From assembly GCA_945901125.1 (NCBI GenBank), contig CAMDKD010000015.1, forward strand, positions 1-64,000: a DNA stretch of 64,000 bases. Reading direction: 5' to 3'. Shown in pieces: positions 9,517 through 18,507 of the stretch (positions within the stretch are counted from its first letter, which is position 1; each line of letters starts with the position of its first letter). The position numbers and the translations under genes are program-made. The notes below the pieces were generated by a model, which saw nothing but the letters and a program-made list of their open reading frames with translations, searched no databases and had not been told where the DNA came from. The stretch comes from Bordetella parapertussis (GTDB taxonomy: Bacteria > Pseudomonadota > Gammaproteobacteria > Burkholderiales > Burkholderiaceae_C).

Positions 9517-9549
9517 AACGGGCGGACATCCCAACCGCCCGTTTTTTTT
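9517..9549 (+). terminator. Intrinsic terminator between yejF and rimP, possible attenuator
   Basis: A 9-bp stem (AACGGGCGG / CCGCCCGTT) with a 9-nt loop runs into eight T. It ends the yej operon. Because a candidate promoter lies just upstream and rimP starts 16 bp downstream, it may also act as a leader terminator (attenuator) of the translation operon. Confidence 0.85.
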
Positions 9550-9565
9550 GGTCGGACGAAAAGCG

Positions 9566-10144
9566 GTGCCATTGCAAGACATCATCGAACAAACCGTCAG
9601 CGGTCTGGGTTACCAGTTGGTCGAAGTAGACCGCTCAGCCGGCGGGCTGCTGCGGGTCACTATTGATTTGCCTTGGCAAGCCGGTCAGCCCGAGCAATTC
9701 ATCCAAGTGGAAGATTGCGAGAAGGTGACGCGGCAGTTGCAGTTTGTGCTGGAAGTCGAAGGCACTGCCTATAACCGCTTGGAAGTCTCTTCGCCGGGCA
9801 TAGACCGGCCCTTGCGTTCAGAAAACGATTTTTTGCGTTTTGTCGGTGAGCTCATCGACCTGACATTGAAAGCGCCCATGGGGGCGGCGGCGGGTGGCCT
9901 GGTGGCCGCCAACCGGAAAAAATTCCGGGGCGTGTTGGAAACCACCGACTCACCTCAGACCTGGCAAATCACCTGGCGTGATGAGCCGACGAGCAAGCCG
10001 GGTATGCGGCCTGCTCGTGTCAACAAAAACTTGCCGGTACAGGCTTTGCAATTCAACCTGAGTGAATTGCGTGAAGCCCGGCTGGCGCCGATTGTGAATT
10101 TCAAGGGCAGAAGGCCCGCTGAGAACAGGAGTAATGAATCATGA
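9566..10144 (+). CDS. rimP: Ribosome maturation factor RimP
   Basis: RimP assists maturation of the 30S subunit and is the usual first gene of the nusA-infB operon. The GTG at 9566 gives 192 residues beginning MPLQDIIEQTVSGLGYQLVEVD. An in-frame TTG at 9548 lies in the terminator T tract and is unlikely to be used. The family motif around VSSPGIDRPL is present (about residue 72). The protein is longer than the usual 150 residues because of an insertion in the C-terminal SH3-like domain (about residues 110-160). I believe such insertions are common in Burkholderiales. Its stop overlaps the nusA start as ATGA. Confidence 0.92.
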   Translation: MPLQDIIEQTVSGLGYQLVEVDRSAGGLLRVTIDLPWQAGQPEQFIQVEDCEKVTRQLQFVLEVEGTAYNRLEVSSPGIDRPLRSENDFLRFVGELIDLTLKAPMGAAAGGLVAANRKKFRGVLETTDSPQTWQITWRDEPTSKPGMRPARVNKNLPVQALQFNLSELREARLAPIVNFKGRRPAENRSNES

Positions 10145-11625
10145 ATCGCGAAATGCTGATGCTGGTGGATGCCATCTCACGCGAAAAAAATGTCGAGCGT
10201 GACCTGGTTTTCGGTGCGGTGGAATCCGCGCTGGCGCAAGCCACCAAAAAACTCTACCAGGGCGACGTGGACATCCGTGTGGCCATGGACCGTGACTCCG
10301 GTGAATACGAAACCTTCCGTCGCTGGCTGGTGGTGCCTGACGAAGCCGGTTTGCAAAACCCGGACGCCGAAGAAATGCTGATGGACGCCAAAGAGCGTTT
10401 GTCTGATGTGGAAGAGGGCGAGTACATCGAAGAAAGCGTCGAATCGCTGCCCATCGGCCGCATCGGTGCCATGGCGGCCAAGCAAGTCATTCTGCAAAAA
10501 ATCCGCGACGCTGAACGTGAAATGCTGTTGTCAGACTTTCTGGCGCGCGGCGACAAAATTTTTGTCGGCAGCGTCAAGCGCATGGACAAAGGCGACATCA
10601 TTGTGGAGAGCGGTCGCGTCGAAGGCCGTTTGCGTCGCAGCGAAATGATCCCCAAAGAAAACCTGCGCAGCGCCGATCGCGTGCGCGCCATGATCATGGA
10701 AGTCGATGTCACTTTGCGCGGCGCACCCATCATTTTGTCGCGCTCTGCGCCCGAATTCATGATCGAGTTGTTCCGCCAGGAAGTGCCCGAAATCGAACAA
10801 GGCTTGCTCGAGATCAAATCTTGCGCCCGTGACCCCGGTTCGCGCGCCAAGATCGCCGTTATTTCTCACGACAAACGCGTAGACCCGATCGGCACTTGCG
10901 TCGGTGTGCGCGGCACGCGTGTGAACGCCGTCACCAACGAACTCGCCGGTGAGCGCGTCGACATTGTGTTGTGGAGCGAAGACCCAGCACAGTTTGTCAT
11001 CGGCGCATTGGCCCCGGCCAACGTCTCATCGATTGTGGTGGACGAAGAAAAACACGCCATGGACGTGGTGGTTGACGACGAAAACCTGGCCATGGCCATC
11101 GGTCGCGGCGGCCAGAACGTGCGTTTAGCGTCTGACCTGACCGGCTGGAAAATCAACATCATGGACGCGGCCGAATCCGCGCAAAAAACCGCCACCGAAA
11201 CCGAAGGTTTGCGCGCCTTGTTTGTCGCCAAACTCGACGTCGACCAGGAAGTCGCCGACATTCTGATCGAAGAAGGTTTCACCAGCCTGGAAGAAGTGGC
11301 TTACGTGCCCTTGCAGGAAATGCTGGAAATTGAAAGTTTTGACGAAGACACAGTCAATGAATTGCGGGCCCGCGCCAAAGACGCTTTGCTGACCATGGAA
11401 ATTGCCATGGAAGAAAGCGTCGAGGAAGTTTCTCAGGATCTGAGAGACCTGGAAGGCCTGGATGCCGAATTGATTGCCAAACTGGCCGTGGGTGGAGTAC
11501 ATACCCGTGACGATCTGGCGGATTTGGCGGTGGACGAACTGGTGGACATCACCGGTCAGTCTGAAGAGGAAGCAAAAACTTTGATCCTGAAGGCACGCGA
11601 GCATTGGTTCGCGGGTCAAGCGTAA
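10141..11625 (+). CDS. nusA: Transcription termination/antitermination factor NusA
   Basis: NusA binds RNA polymerase and nascent RNA and controls pausing, termination and rRNA antitermination. The 494 residues show the expected order: an N-terminal polymerase-binding domain (1-125), an S1 domain (about 135-200), two KH domains (about 205-370) and two C-terminal helix-hairpin-helix repeats (about 370-490). The KH2 GxxG-type segment is visible as AMAIGRGGQNVRLAS. The acidic repeats are of the type that in E. coli contact the alpha subunit and N protein. The gene overlaps the rimP stop by 4 nt and precedes infB by 24 nt, the standard operon layout. Confidence 0.97.
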   Translation: MNREMLMLVDAISREKNVERDLVFGAVESALAQATKKLYQGDVDIRVAMDRDSGEYETFRRWLVVPDEAGLQNPDAEEMLMDAKERLSDVEEGEYIEESVESLPIGRIGAMAAKQVILQKIRDAEREMLLSDFLARGDKIFVGSVKRMDKGDIIVESGRVEGRLRRSEMIPKENLRSADRVRAMIMEVDVTLRGAPIILSRSAPEFMIELFRQEVPEIEQGLLEIKSCARDPGSRAKIAVISHDKRVDPIGTCVGVRGTRVNAVTNELAGERVDIVLWSEDPAQFVIGALAPANVSSIVVDEEKHAMDVVVDDENLAMAIGRGGQNVRLASDLTGWKINIMDAAESAQKTATETEGLRALFVAKLDVDQEVADILIEEGFTSLEEVAYVPLQEMLEIESFDEDTVNELRARAKDALLTMEIAMEESVEEVSQDLRDLEGLDAELIAKLAVGGVHTRDDLADLAVDELVDITGQSEEEAKTLILKAREHWFAGQA

Positions 11626-11649
11626 CGGTCATGAAGAGGAACACCACAG

Positions 11650-14448
11650 ATGACCATCACAACGGTTGCCGAGTTTGCCAAGGAACTCAAAAAATCTCCC
11701 GACACACTGCTTGAACAGCTCAAGGCAGCTGGTGTCGCTAAATCGTCCGCAGCTGATGCGCTGACCGACGCTGACAAGCAAAAATTGCTGGGCTTTCTCA
11801 AAGCCAGCCACGGTACAGACACGCCCGAGCGCAAAAAAATCACGCTGGTGAAGAAATCCACGTCTGAAATCAAGCAAGCAGACGCCACCGGCAAAGCGCG
11901 CACCATTCAGGTCGAGGTTCGCAAAAAACGCACTTTCGTCAAGCGCGACGAAAACGACAGCACCGAAACACCTGAGGAAGAGCCGACACCGTCCGCTGCG
12001 CCCGCGCCCATTCTGGATCAGGCCGAACTGGCCAGACGCGAAGAAGAAGCACGCCGCCAGGCCGAGTTCATCCGCCGTCAGGAAGAAGAACTGGTTGAAA
12101 AACGCCGCTTGCGCGAAGCCCAGGAAGCCAAAGAGCGAGAAGCTCAGGCTGCTGCTGCCGCACCTGCCGCCGAAACAGATGCAGACAAAGCCGCTGAGAT
12201 AGCAGCCAAGGCCCAAGCCGCCGCTGCCGAGCGCGAAGCCGTTGCCAAAGCCAGCGCCGAGGAAGACGCCGTCCGCGCCAAAGATTTGGATTCGCGCCGC
12301 CGCACCGCTTTGGCCGAAGCCGAAGCGATTCGCACCATGATGAATGCACCGAAAAAAGTGCTGGTCGCGAAAAAGCCGCCCGAACCCGAAAAAGCCGCCA
12401 CCCCGGACCCCAAAGCCATCAAAGGCACTTTGCACAAACCCGCTGCCGGTTCCACCGCAGCCGGTGCACGTCCGGCAGGCGCTGCGACCACCACCAAAGA
12501 AGGCCAGAAGGAAGTCAAGAGCGCCAAGCTGTCTTCCAGCTGGGCTGACGAACAGGCCAAGAAGAAAGAAATCAAAACCCGTGGCGATGCCAGCGGCGGT
12601 GTCGGTCGCAACAGCTGGCGCGGCGGTCCGCGCGGCAAACGCGAGCGTGATCGTGTCGACATGCCGGTGCAAGCCGCACCGGTGGAAGCGCGCATCATCG
12701 AAGTGCACGTGCCTGAAACCATTACCGTGGCCGAACTCGCCCACAAAATGGCGGTCAAAGCCTCTGAAGTCATCAAGCAATTGATGAAGCTGGGCCAGAT
12801 GGTCACCATCAACCAGCCGCTGGACCAAGACACCGCCATGATCGTGGTCGAGGACATGGGCCACAAAGCCGTCATCGCTTCGCTGGACGATCCGGAAGCC
12901 TTCACCGAAGACGAAGCCTCCGCGCACCACGGCGAGTCGCTCACGCGCGCGCCCGTGGTCACCGTCATGGGTCACGTTGACCACGGTAAAACCTCGTTGC
13001 TCGATTACATACGCCGCGCCAAAGTGGCTTCCGGCGAAGCCGGTGGCATCACCCAGCACATTGGTGCCTACCACGTGGAAACACCGCGCGGCATGATTTC
13101 GTTTCTTGACACCCCCGGTCACGAGGCGTTCACCGCCATGCGTGCACGCGGTGCCCAAGCGACTGACATTGTCATTTTGGTGGTGGCGGCTGACGACGGC
13201 GTCATGCCGCAAACCAAAGAAGCCATCAAGCACGCCAAAGCAGCCGGTGTGCCGATCGTGGTTGCGATCAACAAGATTGACAAACCCGATGCCAACACCG
13301 ACCGCGTGAAAAGCGAGCTGGTGGCTGAAGAAGTCATCCCCGAGGAATTTGGCGGCGACGCGCCGTTTGTGTCTGTGTCGGCCAAAACCGGCCAAGGCGT
13401 GGACGAGTTGCTCGAGCAAGTATTGTTGCAAGCCGAAGTGTTGGAGCTCAAAGCGCCTATCGACGCCATGGCAAAGGGCCTGGTCATCGAAGCCAGCTTG
13501 GACAAAGGTCGCGGACCTGTCGCCACCATCCTGGTTCAGTCCGGCACACTGAAAACCGGCGACGTGGTGCTGGCCGGTCAAACCTTTGGCCGCGTGCGCG
13601 CCATGTTGGATGAAAACGGCAAGTCGATCAAATCAGCCGGTCCGTCTATTCCCGTGGAAATCCAAGGTCTGACCGAAGTGCCGCAAGCCGGTGACGAATT
13701 CATGGTCTTGTCCGACGAGCGACGTGCGCGTGAAATCGCGACCTACCGCGCCGGCAAATTCCGCAACACCAAACTGGCCAAGCAACAAGCCTCCAAGCTG
13801 GAAAACCTGTTCACCGACATGGCCTCGGGTGAAGTCAAAAACTTGCCCATCATCATCAAGGCAGACGTGCAAGGCTCGCAAGAAGCGCTGGCTACTTCCT
13901 TGCTCAAACTCACCAACGAAGAAGTTCGTGTGCAACTGGTTTACGGTGCCGTCGGCGGCATCAGCGAGTCCGACATCAACCTGGCCATTGCTTCTAAAGC
14001 CGTCATCATCGGTTTCAACACACGTGCCGACGCAGGTGCGCGCAAGCTGGCCGAGAACAACGGCGTCGAGATCCGTTACTACAACATCATTTATGACGCG
14101 GTAGACGAACTCAAAGCAGCCATGTCTGGCATGTTGACGCCAGACAAGAAGGAAGAAGTCATCGGCATGGCGCAAATTCGCCAGGTGTTCCGCATCAGCA
14201 AAATCGGCGCGATCGCCGGGTGCATGGTCACCAACGGCGTGGTGCGCCGCAACGCGCGTTTGCGTTTGTTGCGCGACAACGTGGTGGTGTTCACCGGTGA
14301 ACTGGAAAGCCTTAAACGCTTCAAGGACGACGTGCGCGAAGTCAAAGAAACCTTCGAATGCGGCTTGAACCTCAAAGGCTATAACGACATCCAAGAGGGC
14401 GACCAACTCGAGTTCTTTGAAATCAAGGAAATCGCCCGCTCGATTTGA
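11650..14448 (+). CDS. infB: Translation initiation factor IF-2
   Basis: This GTPase delivers initiator fMet-tRNA to the 30S subunit and promotes subunit joining. Its 932 residues include an N-terminal IF2_N fold (1-60), then a long charged, Ala/Glu/Lys-rich linker (about 60-330) with coiled-coil character. A second IF2_N motif follows around residue 355. The G1 loop GHVDHGKT is at G441-T448; G3 DTPGHE and G4 NKID follow. Beta-barrel and C-terminal fMet-tRNA-binding domains complete it. A GAAGAGGAA ribosome site lies upstream of the ATG. Alternative internal starts (IF2 beta-type) are possible but not evident. Confidence 0.97.
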   Translation: MTITTVAEFAKELKKSPDTLLEQLKAAGVAKSSAADALTDADKQKLLGFLKASHGTDTPERKKITLVKKSTSEIKQADATGKARTIQVEVRKKRTFVKRDENDSTETPEEEPTPSAAPAPILDQAELARREEEARRQAEFIRRQEEELVEKRRLREAQEAKEREAQAAAAAPAAETDADKAAEIAAKAQAAAAEREAVAKASAEEDAVRAKDLDSRRRTALAEAEAIRTMMNAPKKVLVAKKPPEPEKAATPDPKAIKGTLHKPAAGSTAAGARPAGAATTTKEGQKEVKSAKLSSSWADEQAKKKEIKTRGDASGGVGRNSWRGGPRGKRERDRVDMPVQAAPVEARIIEVHVPETITVAELAHKMAVKASEVIKQLMKLGQMVTINQPLDQDTAMIVVEDMGHKAVIASLDDPEAFTEDEASAHHGESLTRAPVVTVMGHVDHGKTSLLDYIRRAKVASGEAGGITQHIGAYHVETPRGMISFLDTPGHEAFTAMRARGAQATDIVILVVAADDGVMPQTKEAIKHAKAAGVPIVVAINKIDKPDANTDRVKSELVAEEVIPEEFGGDAPFVSVSAKTGQGVDELLEQVLLQAEVLELKAPIDAMAKGLVIEASLDKGRGPVATILVQSGTLKTGDVVLAGQTFGRVRAMLDENGKSIKSAGPSIPVEIQGLTEVPQAGDEFMVLSDERRAREIATYRAGKFRNTKLAKQQASKLENLFTDMASGEVKNLPIIIKADVQGSQEALATSLLKLTNEEVRVQLVYGAVGGISESDINLAIASKAVIIGFNTRADAGARKLAENNGVEIRYYNIIYDAVDELKAAMSGMLTPDKKEEVIGMAQIRQVFRISKIGAIAGCMVTNGVVRRNARLRLLRDNVVVFTGELESLKRFKDDVREVKETFECGLNLKGYNDIQEGDQLEFFEIKEIARSI

Positions 14449-14457
14449 TCCGCACGC

Positions 14458-14829
14458 ATGCCAGCCAAGAAATCGTCCACAGCCCACCGCGGTTTTCGCG
14501 TCGCCGACCAGATCCAACGTGATTTGTCGGAGTTGATTCGCGAACTCAAAGACCCGCGTCTGGGCATGGTGACGATCCAATCGGTGGAAGTCACGCCCGA
14601 CTACGCGCATGCCAAAGTGTTTTTCAGCGTGTTGGTGGGTGACGCCGAAGCTTGCAACGAAGGCTTGAACCAAGCCGCCGGTTTTTTGCGCAACGGCTTG
14701 TTCAAACGCTTACACATACACACCGTGCCTACTTTGCATTTCCAATACGACCGCACACCCGAGCGCGCAGCCGATATGAACGCGCTGATCGCCCGTGCCG
14801 TCGCTTCACGCGCCCAAGAAAACGACTGA
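14458..14829 (+). CDS. rbfA: 30S ribosome-binding factor RbfA
   Basis: This small KH-like protein binds immature 30S subunits near helix 1 of 16S rRNA and is needed for late maturation and cold adaptation. The 123 residues match the family length (about 130). The typical core is seen as RVADQIQRDLSELIRELKDPRLGMV near the N-terminus, here spanning about residues 15-40, and TPDYAHAKVFFSVL. It lies 9 bp after infB and 2 bp before truB, the conserved order. Confidence 0.95.
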   Translation: MPAKKSSTAHRGFRVADQIQRDLSELIRELKDPRLGMVTIQSVEVTPDYAHAKVFFSVLVGDAEACNEGLNQAAGFLRNGLFKRLHIHTVPTLHFQYDRTPERAADMNALIARAVASRAQEND

Positions 14830-14831
14830 CC

Positions 14832-15782
14832 ATGAACTCGCCACGCACACGGGTGCAACGGCGTCCCGTGCATGGGGTGTTGTTGCTCGATAAACCGCTG
14901 GGATTCTCCAGCAACCAGGCTTTACAAAAAGCCAAATGGTTGCTGCGCGCCGAAAAAGCTGGTCACACCGGCACGCTAGATCCGCTCGCCACAGGCGTGT
15001 TGCCTTTGTGTTTTGGAGCTGCCACCAAATTCAGCCAACTGCATTTAGACGCCGACAAAACTTACGAGGCCGTGCTGCGCTTGGGCCAGCGCACCACCAC
15101 CGCTGACGCTGAAGGCGAAGTCATCGCCGAAGCAGCTGTCGATTTCACGCCTGAAAAATTGCAGCAAGTACAAGCCCTGTTCACCGGTGAACTCATGCAG
15201 TTGCCGCCCATGCACAGCGCTTTGAAAAAAGACGGCAAGGCTTTGTACGAATACGCACGCGCTGGTGTGGACGTGGAACGCACACCGCGCCGCGTGACTA
15301 TTTATGAATTGCAGTTGAGCGAATTGCCCGTTGTTGATGGCGTGCGCGGCGTGGCCTTGCGCGCGCGTTGCAGCAAAGGCACCTACATACGCACGCTGGG
15401 CGAAGACATTGGCATTGCCCTCGGTTGCGGTGCGTTTTTGTCTGCCCTGCGCCGGGTGCAAAGCGGTGTGTTTCACGCCAAAGACTGCGTCAGCTTGACC
15501 GAGCTAGAACAATGGCCCGAAGACAAACGCCACGCTGCTTTGCTGCCGGTGGATGCCTTGCTAGACAGTCATCAAGCCATCACATTGCAAAGCGATGATG
15601 CAGGGCGCTTCTTAAGCGGTTTGCGCCGCCGTGGCGACTGGCCTGACCACGCACAAGTGGCTGTGTACGGCAGCGACCCGCATTCCCTGCTAGGCACCGC
15701 ACACGTGCGTGCCGGTGAACTCATACCCGAACGCTTACTGAATCCCCAAGAAATCCAATCCTTACTCGAGAGTGCCGCATGA
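14832..15782 (+). CDS. truB: tRNA pseudouridine(55) synthase TruB
   Basis: TruB converts U55 in the T loop of tRNAs to pseudouridine. The ATG at 14832 gives 316 residues. Longer in-frame readings start inside rbfA and are not credible. The catalytic aspartate is D50 in GHTGTLDPLATG, and the opening motif VHGVLLLDKPLGFSSN is typical. The C-terminal PUA-type domain spans about 240-316. The stop overlaps the typA start (ATGA). Confidence 0.96.
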   Translation: MNSPRTRVQRRPVHGVLLLDKPLGFSSNQALQKAKWLLRAEKAGHTGTLDPLATGVLPLCFGAATKFSQLHLDADKTYEAVLRLGQRTTTADAEGEVIAEAAVDFTPEKLQQVQALFTGELMQLPPMHSALKKDGKALYEYARAGVDVERTPRRVTIYELQLSELPVVDGVRGVALRARCSKGTYIRTLGEDIGIALGCGAFLSALRRVQSGVFHAKDCVSLTELEQWPEDKRHAALLPVDALLDSHQAITLQSDDAGRFLSGLRRRGDWPDHAQVAVYGSDPHSLLGTAHVRAGELIPERLLNPQEIQSLLESAA

Positions 15783-17605
15783 CTTTACAAATCCGAAACA
15801 TCGCCATCATTGCCCACGTTGACCATGGCAAAACCACCATGGTCGACCAGTTGCTGCGCCAGTCCGGCACATTTGCCGAACACGAAAAAGTGGTCGACAC
15901 CGTCATGGACAACAACGCCATTGAGCGCGAACGCGGCATCACCATTTTGGCGAAAAACTGCGCGGTCAGCTGGCAAGGCACACACATCAACATCGTGGAC
16001 ACACCCGGACACGCGGACTTCGGCGGCGAAGTCGAACGCGCTTTGTCCATGGTCGACGGCGTGGTGTTGCTGATCGATGCGCAAGAAGGCCCGATGCCGC
16101 AAACCCGCTTTGTCACCAAAAAAGCATTGGCCCTGGGTTTAAAGCCCATCGTCGTGGTGAACAAAGTGGACAAGCCCGGCTCACGCCCCAGCGTCGTTAT
16201 CAACCAAGCGTTTGAGTTGTTTGACAAACTCGGCGCGACCGATGAACAACTCGACTTTCCCGTGGTCTACGCCTCCGGCATCAACGGCTGGTCTTCATTG
16301 GTTGAAGGCGAGCAGGGCGAGCAATGGGGCCCGGACATGTCAGCACTGTTTGAAACCGTGTTGAAACATGTGCCACCGCAAAGCGGCGACCCCACCGCGC
16401 CTTTGCAATTGCAAATTTCTGCGCTCGACTTCTCTACGTTTGTCGGACGCATTGGTGTGGGCCGCATCAGCGCCGGCACCATCAAGCCCGGCATGGACGT
16501 GGTGGTGATGTCGGGTGAAGAAGGCGCACCGGTCAAAGGCCGTGTCAACCAGGTGTTGAAGTTCCAAGGCTTGGACCGCATACAAGCCACCGAAGCTGGT
16601 CCCGGGGACATTGTGCTGATCAACGGCATTGCCGAGATAGGCATTGGTGTGACCATCACCGACCCGCTGAACCCCAAACCGCTGCCCATGTTGAAAGTGG
16701 ACGAACCTACCTTGACCATGAATTTTTGCGTCAACACCTCGCCGCTGGCAGGCCGTGAAGGCAAGTATGTGACCAGCCGCCAGATTTGGGACCGCCTGCA
16801 AAAAGAACTGCAAGCCAACGTAGCTTTGAAAGTGAAAGAAACCGACGAAGACGGCATTTTTGAAGTCTCGGGTCGCGGTGAATTGCACTTGACCATTTTG
16901 TTGGAGAACATGCGCCGCGAAGGTTACGAGTTGGCTGTGTCCAAACCGCGCGTGGTCTATCGCGAGATCAATGGCGACCGTTGCGAACCTATAGAGTTGG
17001 TGACCGCTGATATTGAAGAGCAACACCAAGGTGGCGTCATGCAAGCCTTGGGCGAGCGCAAAGGCGATTTGGTGAACATGGAATCCGATGGCCGTGGCCG
17101 TGTGCGTTTGGAATACCGCATTCCCGCGCGTGGCTTGATTGGTTTCACCACCGAGTTTTTGAATTTGACGCGTGGCTCAGGTTTGATATCCAATATTTTT
17201 GACCGCTACGAGCCTTACAAAGGCGAGATCGGCGGACGCAAAAACGGCGTGCTGATTTCCATGGACGAAGGCGAAATTTTCACTTACGCACTGGGCAAGC
17301 TGGATGACCGTGGCCGCATGTTTGTCAAGCCCAACGACCCGGTGTATGAAGGCATGATCGTCGGCATACACAGCCGCGACAACGACCTGGTGGTCAACGC
17401 CACACGCACCAAACAACTGACCAACTTCCGCGTCTCCGGCAAAGAAGACGCCATCAAAATCACGCCGCCCATCCAATGCACCTTGGAATACGGCGTGCAG
17501 TTCATCGAAGACGATGAATTGGTCGAAATCACTCCCAAGAGCGTGCGCTTGCGCAAACGCCACCTGAAAGAGCACGAGCGCAAACGCGCCAGCCGCGAAG
17601 GCTGA
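15779..17605 (+). CDS. typA: Ribosome-associated GTPase TypA/BipA
   Basis: This translational GTPase of the EF-G superfamily acts in 50S assembly and stress or cold growth. The 608 residues are family length. The G1 loop AHVDHGKT is at A12-T19, with DTPGHADF (G3) and NKVDKPG (G4). The switch-I region reads ERERGITI. EF-G-like domains II, III and V and the BipA-specific C-terminal domain follow. It ends in a basic tail, KRHLKEHERKRASREG. It is the last gene of the translation cluster, and the next gene starts 11 bp downstream. Confidence 0.97.
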   Translation: MTLQIRNIAIIAHVDHGKTTMVDQLLRQSGTFAEHEKVVDTVMDNNAIERERGITILAKNCAVSWQGTHINIVDTPGHADFGGEVERALSMVDGVVLLIDAQEGPMPQTRFVTKKALALGLKPIVVVNKVDKPGSRPSVVINQAFELFDKLGATDEQLDFPVVYASGINGWSSLVEGEQGEQWGPDMSALFETVLKHVPPQSGDPTAPLQLQISALDFSTFVGRIGVGRISAGTIKPGMDVVVMSGEEGAPVKGRVNQVLKFQGLDRIQATEAGPGDIVLINGIAEIGIGVTITDPLNPKPLPMLKVDEPTLTMNFCVNTSPLAGREGKYVTSRQIWDRLQKELQANVALKVKETDEDGIFEVSGRGELHLTILLENMRREGYELAVSKPRVVYREINGDRCEPIELVTADIEEQHQGGVMQALGERKGDLVNMESDGRGRVRLEYRIPARGLIGFTTEFLNLTRGSGLISNIFDRYEPYKGEIGGRKNGVLISMDEGEIFTYALGKLDDRGRMFVKPNDPVYEGMIVGIHSRDNDLVVNATRTKQLTNFRVSGKEDAIKITPPIQCTLEYGVQFIEDDELVEITPKSVRLRKRHLKEHERKRASREG

Positions 17606-17616
17606 GCCGCTTCGCC

Positions 17617-18507
17617 ATGAACATCAGGCTGAGTCACGCACAAGCCTTGGGCCTGATGGTGCTGGCCACTTTGCTGTGGTCTATCGCGGGTATTGTGTCG
17701 CGGCAGATCACGCAGGCGCAGGGCTTTGAGGTGACGTTCTGGCGCAGCTTTTTCAACGCACTCAGTCTGGTCATTGCCCTCACGCTTGCCACGCGCGGAA
17801 GTGTGTGGCGCATCACTCAATTTCAATCTCGCACGCTGTGGTTGTCGGGGGTGTGTTGGTCTGTCATGTTCACCGCCTTCATGCTGGCACTGACCATGAC
17901 CACGGTGGCCAATGTGCTGATCACTTTGTCGCTAGGTCCCTTGCTCACCGCTTTGCTGCACCGCTTGCTCGGCGGTCAGCCATTGGCGCGCCAGACCTGG
18001 GGCGCGATTGCCTTGGCCGCTGTCGGCATAGGCTATATGTTTGTGTCGCAAATTCAGTTGGACGGCGGGCAACACCTCAAAGGCATGTTGGTCGCAGTGT
18101 GTGTGCCCGTGGCCGGTTCGGTTCAATGGAACCTCATGAAAACCCGTCAGCAAGACGCTGCGCAAAAAAACATGTTGCCGGCCATTTTGATAGGCGCTGT
18201 GCTGTCGTGTGTGTTCACCGCGCCCATGGCCATGCCGTTTCAGGCCAGCGTGCAAGACATTCAGTGGCTGGCCATGCTTGGCGTGTTTCAATTGGCGCTG
18301 CCATGCAGCCTGGCCGTGTGGAGTTCGCAGGTGCTCAAGCCGCACGAAGTGGCCTTGCTGGCCTTGCTTGAGGTGTTGTTTGGTATCAGCTGGGCCTGGT
18401 TGGGTGCGGGTGAAGCACCTGCCGAGGCGGTATTGATGGGCGGCAGTTTGGTGCTGCTGGCACTGGCTGGCAATGAATACGCAAGTTGGAGGCAACGCAA
18501 TGCATAA
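17617..18507 (+). CDS. EamA/DMT-superfamily transporter
   Basis: This is an inner-membrane permease of the drug/metabolite transporter superfamily. The 296 residues form about ten hydrophobic helices arranged as two EamA repeats of five. The first repeat has the usual features: a Trp-rich start (ATLLWSIAGIVSRQ) and the SFFNALSLV segment. Substrate cannot be predicted from sequence; members export amino acids, metabolites or drugs. The stop codon overlaps the start of the hydrolase gene by 8 nt, so the two are translationally coupled. This may be accidental or may point to a shared role in metabolite overflow. Confidence 0.85.
   Translation: MNIRLSHAQALGLMVLATLLWSIAGIVSRQITQAQGFEVTFWRSFFNALSLVIALTLATRGSVWRITQFQSRTLWLSGVCWSVMFTAFMLALTMTTVANVLITLSLGPLLTALLHRLLGGQPLARQTWGAIALAAVGIGYMFVSQIQLDGGQHLKGMLVAVCVPVAGSVQWNLMKTRQQDAAQKNMLPAILIGAVLSCVFTAPMAMPFQASVQDIQWLAMLGVFQLALPCSLAVWSSQVLKPHEVALLALLEVLFGISWAWLGAGEAPAEAVLMGGSLVLLALAGNEYASWRQRNA

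Noticed and set aside
11629..13581. A 650-codon open frame antisense to infB
   Set aside because: It lies fully opposite the well-conserved infB frame, is rich in Phe, Gly and His as expected for a reverse shadow, and has no domain or ribosome site.
13633..14673. A 346-codon antisense frame across infB and rbfA
   Set aside because: It spans two real genes on the other strand and shows only shadow-type His/Phe/Val-rich sequence.
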